Assembly (NCBI GenBank): GCA_001799045.1
Contig: MGRY01000027.1
Coordinates: 1 to 15,544, forward strand
Source: Deltaproteobacteria bacterium RIFCSPLOWO2_02_56_12
GTDB lineage: Bacteria; Desulfobacterota; Binatia; UBA9968
Length of the DNA stretch: 15,544 bases
Reading direction: 5' to 3'
Under the pieces are notes generated by a model, which searched no databases, was not told the DNA's origin, and saw only the letters and a list, made by a program, of their open reading frames with translations. A program made the position numbers and the translations under genes. Shown here in pieces: positions 1 to 6,356 of the stretch. Each line of letters starts with the position of its first letter. The stretch's first letter is position 1.

Positions 1-45
1 GAGGCTGCGGACATGCCCTTCGGGATTACAAATGGCAAATTTCAA

Positions 46-83
46 ATCTCAAATCTGAGATGTGAGATCTGCAATCTGAGATT
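46..83. repeat. Short AT-rich repeat with inverted and direct units
   Basis: ATCTCA (46-51) and TGAGAT (56-61) form an inverted repeat around a 4-base loop. The decamer AATCTGAGAT occurs at 52-61 and again at 73-82, a 21-base period. The tract sits about 80 bases upstream of the oxidoreductase start. It is much richer in A+T than the flanking genes and codes for nothing recognisable. It may be a copy of a dispersed intergenic repeat or an operator-like tract; the sequence does not decide between these. Confidence 0.5.
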
Positions 84-160
84 CCGAGCAGAGCGAGGAT
101 AAGGGAGCCCCGAAGCCGACAGCGTAAAAATTAGGCTCTTGCTCGAAGGGAAGAAAACGG

Positions 161-2380
161 ATGGCCAAATTAAAATCCAACGATACCAGGCTCTCCCGCG
201 TGGTCCCCTTCGGGCTCGGCCAGGTGAAACCACGCCACTTCCGCGAGGTGGCCGCGGCCGCGTGGGCAAACAAGATGGATCTGTCCTACGCCTGGGATAT
301 CCTGCGTCACGGGGTCTGCGACGGTTGTTCTCTGGGTCCCTATGGCCTGCGCGACAACGTAATGGACGGGGTCCACCTCTGCACGACCCGCTTGAGTCTC
401 CTCCGTCTGAATACCATGGGAGGGCTCAAAGCCTCGGTCCTGAGCGATGTCGATCGGCTACGGAATCTTAGAGAGGAGCGACTCCGCTCTTTCGGGAGGC
501 TCCCCTTCCCCATGGTACGGCGCAAAGGCGACAACGGCTTCTCCCGCATCTCTTGGGAAGAGGGCGTCGCCCTCATAGCTCAGGCAATCCGTCGAACAGC
601 GCCTCAACGCATGGGCTTTTTTGCGACCTCCAGGGGCATTACCAACGAAGTTTATTACGTTTTCCAAAAGCTCGCACGCTCCCTCGGCACCAATAACGTC
701 GATCTCTGCTCGCGACTTTGCCACGCGGCTAGCGGTTACGGACTGAAGGCCACCTTAGGGCTGGGGGCTCCGACCTGTTCGCTATCCGATTTTATCGGCG
801 CCGATCTGCTCGTTATCTTCGGCTCCGACCTCGCCAATAACCAGCCGGTGACTGCCAAGTACATGCACTATGCGAAGAAAAAGGGCACGCGCATTATGGT
901 GGTCAATCCGATGCGCGAATACGGGCTGGAGCGCTACTGGGTGCCGTCGGTATTCGGCAGCGCGCTCTTCGGCACCAAACTCATGGACGATTTTTTTCAG
1001 GTGAACGTTGGAGGGGATATCGCATTTATCAATGGCGTCCTGAAAGCGCTGATTGCGATGAACCGACTGGACCATGAGTTCATCGCGCGCCACACGGGCG
1101 GCTTCGAAGCGCTCAAGGGCGCTTTGGAAGAACAGCCCTGGGAGATGCTCGAACAGCGCTCGGCTCTTCCCCGTCTGGAAATGGAACGTTTTGCCCAGAT
1201 CTACAGCCTTGCCAGCAGCGCGGTCTTTGTTTACAGCACGGGGCTTACCCAGCACGAATTCGGCGTGGAAAACGTCAGGGCCATCGTCAATCTCGCCCTG
1301 GCCCGAGGCATGCTGGGAAGGGAGAAGTGCGGCATCATGCCTATTCAAGGCCACAGCGGTGTTCAGGGGGGCGAAGAGTGCGGCTGCGAAGCAGACAAGT
1401 TCCCCGGCGGTTTCGCGGTCAATCAAGAAAACGCGCGCCGTTTTTCCAATCTCTGGCGCCATCCGATCCCTTCCACGCCGGGACTGAAGGTGCCGCAAAT
1501 GATCGAAGCCGCTCATGAGGGAGGACTCGAGTTTCTCTATTCTATCGGCGGAAATCTTTTGGAAACCATGCCGGACCGACAATTCGTAGCCGAGGCATTG
1601 GCGCAGGTCCCCGTCCGAGTTCATCAAGACATCGCGCTCAATAGTTCCATGTTGATCGATCCCGTCGAGCTTGTCGTGATTTTCCCAGCCCAGACTCACT
1701 ATGAGCAGAGAGGGGGCGGGACTGTTACGAGCACAGAGAGAAGGATCCGCTTTACGCCTGAAATCCCCGGACACAGCATCGGCGAAACTCTCCCGGAGTG
1801 GGAGATTCCCTGCCTTATCGGACGCAAAGCGATGCCCAATGGAGATCTCCTCTTCCCCTACGACGATACGCAAACCATCCGCGAAGAGATGAGCCGCGTG
1901 ATGCCCATGTACCAGGGGATCGAGAAGCTCAAGGAGGAAGGCGATTCGCTTCAGTGGGGCGGCCCCTATCTCTTCAAGGGCGGCAATTTCTCTAATATGC
2001 CGGATGGCCGCGCGCTCTTCAGTGTGCTCGAGCCGCCGGACCGGAGGGCTTCAGAAGGGCGGTTCTATCTCACAACCAGGAGGGGAAAACAGTTCAACAG
2101 CATGATCTTCGGCTCGACGGACCGGCTCACCGGAAGCAAGAGAAGAGACGCTATCTTTATCTCCCTCGAAGACGCCGAACGACTTAGTTTCGATGATGGA
2201 GATTCTGTGATTGTCCGTTCTGACACCGGCGAGATGCGCGGCGTAATCCAGATCGCGCCGGTGAAGCCCGGAACGCTTCAGGCCTATTGGCCCGAGGCCA
2301 ATGTCCTGATCCCGCGCCGCACCGATCCCCTCTCCGGCGCGCCGGATTACAATACCGAGGTGGAGCTGGAGAAGTTATAA
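161..2380 (+). CDS. FdhF/YdeP-family molybdopterin oxidoreductase (formate dehydrogenase alpha-like)
   Basis: This 739-residue protein belongs to the bis-molybdopterin-guanine-dinucleotide oxidoreductases, in the branch that holds E. coli YdeP and formate dehydrogenase H. The N-terminal iron-sulfur segment has a CxxC pair (C53, C56) and C74. Only three cysteines are obvious there, as in YdeP and unlike the four of FdhF. The motif NNVDLCSRLCH (residues 178-188) matches the FdhF active-site segment, with C187 at the selenocysteine position followed by H188. The stretch GGTVTSTERR and the C-terminal dinucleotide-binding domain (about residues 640-735) complete the fold. There is no Tat signal, so it is probably cytoplasmic. 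The ATG at 161 follows a purine-rich GAAGGGAAG. No fdhD, ferredoxin-like or NAD-binding subunit lies in the window. The family is sure, but the substrate is not: YdeP-type proteins are not proven formate dehydrogenases. Confidence 0.93.
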   Translation: MAKLKSNDTRLSRVVPFGLGQVKPRHFREVAAAAWANKMDLSYAWDILRHGVCDGCSLGPYGLRDNVMDGVHLCTTRLSLLRLNTMGGLKASVLSDVDRLRNLREERLRSFGRLPFPMVRRKGDNGFSRISWEEGVALIAQAIRRTAPQRMGFFATSRGITNEVYYVFQKLARSLGTNNVDLCSRLCHAASGYGLKATLGLGAPTCSLSDFIGADLLVIFGSDLANNQPVTAKYMHYAKKKGTRIMVVNPMREYGLERYWVPSVFGSALFGTKLMDDFFQVNVGGDIAFINGVLKALIAMNRLDHEFIARHTGGFEALKGALEEQPWEMLEQRSALPRLEMERFAQIYSLASSAVFVYSTGLTQHEFGVENVRAIVNLALARGMLGREKCGIMPIQGHSGVQGGEECGCEADKFPGGFAVNQENARRFSNLWRHPIPSTPGLKVPQMIEAAHEGGLEFLYSIGGNLLETMPDRQFVAEALAQVPVRVHQDIALNSSMLIDPVELVVIFPAQTHYEQRGGGTVTSTERRIRFTPEIPGHSIGETLPEWEIPCLIGRKAMPNGDLLFPYDDTQTIREEMSRVMPMYQGIEKLKEEGDSLQWGGPYLFKGGNFSNMPDGRALFSVLEPPDRRASEGRFYLTTRRGKQFNSMIFGSTDRLTGSKRRDAIFISLEDAERLSFDDGDSVIVRSDTGEMRGVIQIAPVKPGTLQAYWPEANVLIPRRTDPLSGAPDYNTEVELEKL

Positions 2381-2545
2381 CGCTCAGAGAGATGAACAGG
2401 TTGCTTCTGCGGACCCGTTGCCTCACGAAAAGCCGGCATGTTCCTATTTCGCACAACATTGAATAAACGATACTTGCCCCAGGTCTAAATATTAAAAGTA
2501 TGGCCTGCAAATACTACTCCCAACCAGGGCAACGGGGGTTGTTCA

Positions 2546-3106
2546 ATGGAAATTCCGAAGGCGAGCGGGCAAATCCAGGAACGAAATGTAAAGTCCAGTG
2601 ATGGAGATCTGCGGGCCATTCTAAAGCATTCAAACCCTACAGACCGACCCAAACCCAGGCTCCTTGACCAGGTCCGGCAGGCAATCCGCACGCGCCACTA
2701 CAGCCCAAGGACTGAGGAAACCTATGTGGGCTGGATCAAGCGGTTTATCTTCTTCCACGACAAGCGCCACCCAGTGGAGATGAGCGAGCAAGAAATTGCT
2801 CGGTTTCTCTCCAGCCTGGCGACCGAGTCCCACGTTAGCTCGTCAACCCAGAATCAAGCCTTCAACGCCCTTCTGTTTCTTTACCAGCAAGTGCTGCAGA
2901 AAAAGATTGGTCTGATCGAAGGAGTCGTTCGCGCCAAAAGACCCAGGCGCTTACCGGTTGTCCTTACAAAAGAAGAAGTCGGGCGGCTTCTGGCCTGTCT
3001 AGAGGGTGCTCCGTGGTTAATGTCGATGCTTCCGGAACCTGCTTCCAGGATAGCAACGTTCTCCTGGATTCTTTCGGGTTTTGTCGTTCCGACGATGGCT
3101 GTATGA
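2546..3106 (+). pseudogene. Truncated integron-type integrase (tyrosine recombinase), N-terminal fragment
   Basis: Residues 38 to about 162 read as the N-terminal half of an integron integrase. The SAM-like core-binding domain starts at LLDQVRQAIRTRHYS (39-53), followed by the characteristic RLPVVLTKEEV (135-145) that opens the catalytic domain. Similarity stops after MSML, at about base 3031. That is just before the YGxGxR box with the first catalytic Arg, so the whole Arg/His/Arg/Tyr catalytic set is missing. The last 24 residues are translated from unrelated DNA. Intact IntI1 is 337 residues long. The start at 2546 follows a weak GGGGG stretch. It lies upstream of attC-like sites and points the same way as the cassette genes, unlike the classical divergent layout but like the so-called reverse integrons. 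It must be inactive as a recombinase. Confidence 0.85.
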
Positions 3107-3111
3107 ACGCC

Positions 3112-3135
3112 CGTCGGCTTAGCTTTGCGTTGGAG
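3112..3135 (+). other. Right half of an attC-like site (L' and R' cores)
   Basis: GGCTTAGC (3116-3123), the 5-base spacer TTTGC, and GTTGGAG (3129-3135) copy the right half of a classical attC. In the aadA-type site this reads GGCTTAAC, a 6-base spacer and GTTAGAT. Only the CCGACG/CGTCGG pairing (3089-3094 with 3112-3117) hints at a left partner. No convincing R'' or L'' core lies between this point and the integrase breakpoint at 3031, so the left half looks deleted or too diverged to see. It marks the left edge of the toxin-antitoxin cassette. Confidence 0.55.
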
Positions 3136-3173
3136 CTATCGAAACTCGCTGTCTTCTGTGGTAGCTTTAACCT

Positions 3174-3479
3174 GTGCGATTCTGGGAGCTGGAGCCGGAG
3201 TGGGACAACGACAATATCGAACACATTGCCCGGCACGGTGTAGAGCCAGAAGAAGTCGAAGAGATCGTTTATGAGGACTGCCATCCATCATGGATTGTTC
3301 GCGCCCGGCGTCGTGGCATTCGAGAGAATCGATGGACGGTCTTCGGCCAGACGTGCGGGGGTCGCTACTTGGTGGCTGTAATTGCCCCTTATCCCCGTAG
3401 GGGAGTCTGGCGGGCTGTGACAGTACGGGACATGGAGCGGTATACCCGACGGAGGTATCAACAATGGCGCAAAAGTTGA
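3174..3479 (+). CDS. brnT: BrnT-family toxin (type II toxin-antitoxin system)
   Basis: The 101-residue product matches the BrnT family, small RNase-fold toxins that inhibit translation. Its N-terminus has EWDNDNIEHIARHGV (residues 9-23), the family signature of a Trp-Asp pair, a conserved Asn and HGV. The core strand is RWTVFGQTCGGRYLVAVI, and the end is ARD-like (VRDMERYTRRRYQQW). The start is GTG at 3174. A TAA at 3168-3170 is in frame just upstream and there is no other Met before the C-terminus, so no earlier start is possible. No clear ribosome-binding site precedes it. The toxin gene comes first and overlaps the antitoxin gene by 16 bases, as is usual for brnTA. The symbol is given by family similarity; RNase activity is inferred. 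Confidence 0.8.
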   Translation: MRFWELEPEWDNDNIEHIARHGVEPEEVEEIVYEDCHPSWIVRARRRGIRENRWTVFGQTCGGRYLVAVIAPYPRRGVWRAVTVRDMERYTRRRYQQWRKS

Positions 3480-3745
3480 CCGCCGCCCAACGGCGGGCCT
3501 TGAAACAAGAAGCAGTCGGATGGGACGAGCTTTCCGACGAAGACTTTGCTCGGCTGTTCAGCGAAGGTCCGCCTGTGAGGGTGCGTGTTCGGCGGCCACC
3601 CCCGAAAGCACTGACGATCGCACTTGATGAGCAGACACTGAACCGCTTGAAGCGTGTGGCTCGACACAAACAAGTGCGCGCCCGGCACCTGGTGGCCATC
3701 TGGATAGCTGAGCACCTCTCCCAAGAGCGTCCTGCCGAGAAATGA
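3464..3745 (+). CDS. brnA: BrnA/CopG-type antitoxin
   Basis: This 93-residue protein has the layout of BrnA/CopG-type antitoxins. An acidic N-terminal part contains GWDELSDEDFARLF (about residues 19-32), the segment that contacts the toxin in this family. A basic proline-rich linker follows, then a ribbon-helix-helix DNA-binding domain (about residues 49-87, beginning KALTIALDEQTL). Its ATG is preceded by GGAGG (3451-3455) at good spacing, while the toxin has no visible site, so antitoxin synthesis should exceed toxin synthesis. In known BrnTA systems the antitoxin and the complex repress the operon promoter. The stop codon is seven bases before the attC-like site, as tightly packed as a gene cassette usually is. 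Confidence 0.78.
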   Translation: MAQKLTAAQRRALKQEAVGWDELSDEDFARLFSEGPPVRVRVRRPPPKALTIALDEQTLNRLKRVARHKQVRARHLVAIWIAEHLSQERPAEK

Positions 3746-3751
3746 TCGTTG

Positions 3752-3810
3752 GCTCTAACTTCGCGCTTCAGACCGATCGCTAGAAGCGCCGGTTGAGCTC
3801 TGTGTTAGCC
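3752..3810 (+). other. Complete attC-like recombination site (59-base-element type)
   Basis: The order of parts is R'' GCTCTAAC (3752-3759), spacer TTCGC, L'' GCTTCAGACCG (3765-3775), a 14-base centre, L' CGGTTGAGC (3790-3798), spacer TCTGT and R' GTTAGCC (3804-3810). Both spacers are five bases, as in classical sites. L'' pairs with L' over nine positions and leaves a T and a G unpaired, which recalls the extrahelical bases of folded attC sites. R' departs from GTTRRRY at one position. The total of 59 bases matches the shortest classical attC sites. A competing hairpin, GCGCTTC (3763-3769) with GAAGCGC (3783-3789), can also form. Confidence 0.7.
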
Positions 3811-3826
3811 CCTATCGTAACTGCTG

Positions 3827-4855
3827 ATGAGACGCATCAATCGAGACCCTGAAAGGTTCGAGGTAATCCACTTGTTCGAGGCCATGGCCCGAAAGCGCGG
3901 GCTTAAGCTCAATGATCCATCGAGCCACCAGAGCTTTCTGGACCGCGTCTCCGACGGCTTCAATAGCAGTAAGAACAACCCGATAATCATCCATGGGCGC
4001 CGGATCGAAAGTATGTTTGAGCACGTGGCTGCCGGACTCGGCAAAACAATTCTCATTAAGCGCGAGGACGCTGGTGATGTTTGCTCGGCTGACCCAGACG
4101 TACAGCCGCCGGACTTTCGTCTCGTTCTCGACGGAGGCACAGACCTCTTCGTTGAGGTAAAAAACTGCCACAAGGCTGACCCGAACTATAGGTTTTCCCT
4201 GAAACGTTCCTATCTATCTGCTTTGGAAAAGTACGCCGCCATTTTCGGGCGAGATCTGTACCTAGCCATTTTCTGGTCACGTTGGGGGAAGTGGACGCTG
4301 ATAAGCCCAGTCCAGCTCACCCCTGTGGAGCGCCCGTCCATCAAGTTTCTAGACGCCGTTACGAAGAACGAGATGTCTTTGTTAGGGGATGTACTAGTAG
4401 GTACCACGCCACCACTTTCGCTCCGTATCATCACCAACCCATCTAAACCACGAACTGTCAATGCGGACGGAGAGTGCACCTTTTACATCTCCAGCGCTGA
4501 ACTCTACTGCGATGGGGTCCGAATCGAAGACCCTCTGGAACAAAATCTCGCGTTCTACTTCTTGCTCAACTCGGATTGGGAGGTCGGGAATGCAAAAGCA
4601 AAGCTTGAGGGAGATCAGCTCATATACTTCGATTCCGTTGCGGAGCCCCGAGAGCCTGTACCGAACCAGGGCTTCCAAATCCTCGGTTTCCTAAGCGAAA
4701 TCATCTCTCGAAACTATAACGATATTACAGCCGAGTCCGGGAAGGTTCACCAGCTAAGCCCCGGCAATGAACCTGGCTCGCTCGGTATTGTCATTCCGCA
4801 AGAGTACAAGGGCAAAAGCCTTCCGCTATGGCGGTTTACAGTCGTGGCCAAGTAG
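3827..4855 (+). CDS. PD-(D/E)XK nuclease-like protein, possible defence gene
   Basis: I do not recognise a named family for this 342-residue protein. It contains a good PD-(D/E)XK nuclease signature: helix IESMFEHVAAGLGK (residues 60-73) with candidate acidic E61 and E65, then PPDF with D96, then FVEVKN with E110 and K112. A basic helix near K126-R127 follows. Such cores occur in restriction enzymes, Mrr-like enzymes and Holliday-junction resolvases. The region after residue 150 has no motif that I can place. A TAA at 3818-3820 is in frame upstream, so ATG 3827 is the earliest ATG; no ribosome-binding site is evident. It starts 21 bases after an attC-like core, pointing the same way as the toxin-antitoxin cassette, which suggests a second cassette. 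No methyltransferase lies nearby, so it is not a conventional restriction-modification pair. Confidence 0.75.
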   Translation: MRRINRDPERFEVIHLFEAMARKRGLKLNDPSSHQSFLDRVSDGFNSSKNNPIIIHGRRIESMFEHVAAGLGKTILIKREDAGDVCSADPDVQPPDFRLVLDGGTDLFVEVKNCHKADPNYRFSLKRSYLSALEKYAAIFGRDLYLAIFWSRWGKWTLISPVQLTPVERPSIKFLDAVTKNEMSLLGDVLVGTTPPLSLRIITNPSKPRTVNADGECTFYISSAELYCDGVRIEDPLEQNLAFYFLLNSDWEVGNAKAKLEGDQLIYFDSVAEPREPVPNQGFQILGFLSEIISRNYNDITAESGKVHQLSPGNEPGSLGIVIPQEYKGKSLPLWRFTVVAK

Positions 4856-4912
4856 AGCATGTATGCATGAGGAGAAAAAGGGTCGGGGGTCTTTGCACAA
4901 CCTTTTCCCTCC

Positions 4913-6298
4913 CTACCGGATGAGCCGGGCGCGCGGCAGCGCCACATAGATCGCGACCATGGTCAGCGCGCCAGCTGCGCCCATCGACGCCACGGCCCAC
5001 CGGGCCCCCAAAAGCGACGCCAGCACCCCGATGAGCATGCTTCCTAGCGTCATCAAGACGCTGCTCATGTGAAAGACGGCCATCGTCCGGCCGCGGAATT
5101 CGGAAGGAGAGTAGGCTTGGATAACGGTCTGCACAAGGGCGTGGCAGCTCACGTGGGAGAGGCCTATGATCGTCATCAGCGCCATGGAGAGCTTGAACCA
5201 GGGTGATGCCGAGAAGGCGACGACGGTGAGCCCGTACAACGTTACACCTCCCAGCATAAGGATGCCCCTCGGTAACCGGTCGCCGAGGGACGCGATAAGA
5301 ATAGCGCTGCACAGCGCACCGACACCCATAGCGGTGAGGAGCAACCCCTGCCCGGTGGCCCCTACTCCAAAGACGTCTCGCGCAAACACCGGCAGAAGCG
5401 TCATGAAGGGTATGATGAACAACGACGCAAACGCCGTGATGAGGAGACCGGCGCGAACGGCCTCGTTCTTCCAGCTGAACTTCCACCCGTCAATGATGCT
5501 GCGGCCGAAGGACGCCTCAGCAGAGTGACCGTGAGAGCTACGAGAAGCGCGCTGTGCGGGGCGAAGCGGCACAGTCGAGACTGTCGCCAGGAGGTAAAAG
5601 GCCGCCTGGACCGCATATGAGCCGCCAGTGCCGAACATGGCGATGAGCAAGCCTGCCAGGGCGGGGCCAATGGTCCGGGCCACGTTAAAGACGATCGCGT
5701 TGAGGCCGATGGCGTTGGTCAGGTGGCTGCGCGGCACGGCATCGGCGACCATCGCAGCCCGTGCCGGCTGCTGAAAGGCCTGGACTATGGCCGCCCCGAT
5801 GGCGGTCGCGTACACATGCCATGACTGAATCAGATCCGTAAAGATGAGCAGGGCGAGCGTGGCGTACATCAACCCGTCCAGCACTTGGGCGACCATCACC
5901 TGCATCTTGCGCTGATAGCGGTCGGCGATGCTACCCGCCAGCGGAGATAACAAGAGAATCGGTATAGCCTGGACCCCTCGCACCAGGCCAAGCTGGACCG
6001 GTGAGTTCGTCAGCTCATAAATGAGCCAACCGCGGGTTACCTGATCCATCCACGTCCCCATCCCCGTGCATGCCTGCCCGGACCAGAGCAAACGGAACTC
6101 GCGATGGCGAAGTGCCTCAAAGGCCCGGAGATGAAGCAATGCCTTGAGAGGATGCCAGGACTGCCGTGAAGTCACCGGTTGGGCGGCTTCGATACTCGGC
6201 GCTTCGGCCTCGTTCGACTGAGGCGTTCGACTGAGCTCAGCCGAAGGCTCACGAACGTCTTCTTTGTCGGTGATCGGTGAACGCAGCGTAGACTCCAC
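4913..6298 (-). CDS. MFS transporter, EntS/MFS_3-type exporter
   Basis: The 461-residue protein is a Major Facilitator Superfamily carrier of the drug and siderophore exporter type. After a hydrophilic N-terminal tail of about 65 residues, FRLLWSGQACTGMGTWMDQV leads into the first membrane helix. The A-motif variant GSIADRYQRK lies in the loop after helix 2. About twelve hydrophobic segments follow, with a second half-signature SLGDRLPRG. The start is GTG at 6298 without a clear ribosome-binding site, and part of the N-terminal tail (about residues 14-30) is encoded by a palindromic repeat, so the functional start could be further in. It converges with the nuclease gene and diverges from the small membrane protein gene. 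No regulator or partner gene indicates its substrate. Confidence 0.88.
   Translation of the reverse strand: MESTLRSPITDKEDVREPSAELSRTPQSNEAEAPSIEAAQPVTSRQSWHPLKALLHLRAFEALRHREFRLLWSGQACTGMGTWMDQVTRGWLIYELTNSPVQLGLVRGVQAIPILLLSPLAGSIADRYQRKMQVMVAQVLDGLMYATLALLIFTDLIQSWHVYATAIGAAIVQAFQQPARAAMVADAVPRSHLTNAIGLNAIVFNVARTIGPALAGLLIAMFGTGGSYAVQAAFYLLATVSTVPLRPAQRASRSSHGHSAEASFGRSIIDGWKFSWKNEAVRAGLLITAFASLFIIPFMTLLPVFARDVFGVGATGQGLLLTAMGVGALCSAILIASLGDRLPRGILMLGGVTLYGLTVVAFSASPWFKLSMALMTIIGLSHVSCHALVQTVIQAYSPSEFRGRTMAVFHMSSVLMTLGSMLIGVLASLLGARWAVASMGAAGALTMVAIYVALPRARLIR
6211..6257. repeat. Palindromic repeat inside the N-terminal coding region of the MFS gene
   Basis: CGTTCGACTGAG occurs twice in tandem (6211-6222 and 6224-6235). 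The second copy begins an imperfect palindrome, 6224-6257, with arms CGTTCG (6224-6229) and CGAACG (6252-6257) and inner arms GAGC (6233-6236) and GCTC (6247-6250). It looks like the REP-like dispersed elements that are frequent in some environmental genomes. It encodes residues 14-30 of the MFS protein, in the poorly conserved hydrophilic tail before the first helix. Confidence 0.55.
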
Positions 6299-6315
6299 AA
6301 CTGAATGAGGTATAG

Positions 6316-6355
6316 TGTCCCCTAAAATACCGATCGCAGGAGTTCCTTAGGGACA
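6316..6355. promoter_or_regulatory. Inverted repeat between divergent genes
   Basis: TGTCCCCTAA (6316-6325) and TTAGGGACA (6347-6355) form nine-base arms with one extra C on the left, around a 21-base centre. The right arm ends one base before the ATG of the small membrane protein gene, and the AGGAG stretch (6338-6342) falls in the loop. On the other side the arm lies 18 bases upstream of the MFS start. It could be an operator for both genes, a leader hairpin, or the ends of a tiny mobile element. Confidence 0.45.
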
Positions 6356-6356
6356 A

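Larger units (their letters stand above)
3130..3804 (+). mobile_element. Integron gene cassette carrying a toxin-antitoxin pair
   Basis: The boundaries are set by the G|TT crossover points of two attC-like cores, at 3129 and 3804. The unit is 675 bases long. It has about 44 bases of leader, a toxin gene, an overlapping antitoxin gene and a terminal attC, which is the standard layout of a cassette. The left core of its own attC (GCTCTAAC, 3752-3759) pairs along all eight bases, with one T.G wobble, with GTTGGAGC (3129-3136), the junction at the opposite end of the cassette. It pairs over only five bases with the adjacent GTTAGCCC (3804-3811). That is expected if the cassette once existed as a circle and was then integrated. 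Toxin-antitoxin pairs are a well-known type of cassette in chromosomal integrons. Confidence 0.7.

Noticed and set aside
782..1873. Long open frame on the minus strand (363 codons) opposite the oxidoreductase
   Set aside because: It is a codon-bias shadow: no family resemblance, no ribosome-binding site, and the plus-strand protein is conserved across the whole stretch.
2381..2545. Gap before the integrase fragment considered as an attI or a tRNA-type attachment site
   Set aside because: No GTTRRRY core in a believable context, no cloverleaf and no direct repeat with the far side of the cassette region were found.
3045..3067. Hairpin CCAGGA/TCCTGG considered as an attC left arm
   Set aside because: It does not pair with the L' or R' cores at 3116-3135, and its 11-base loop has no core motif.
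4856..4912. Expected attC at the end of the nuclease gene
   Set aside because: I looked for an R'' core resembling GGGGCTAAC and for GTTRRRY cores on both strands and found none, so no site is annotated.
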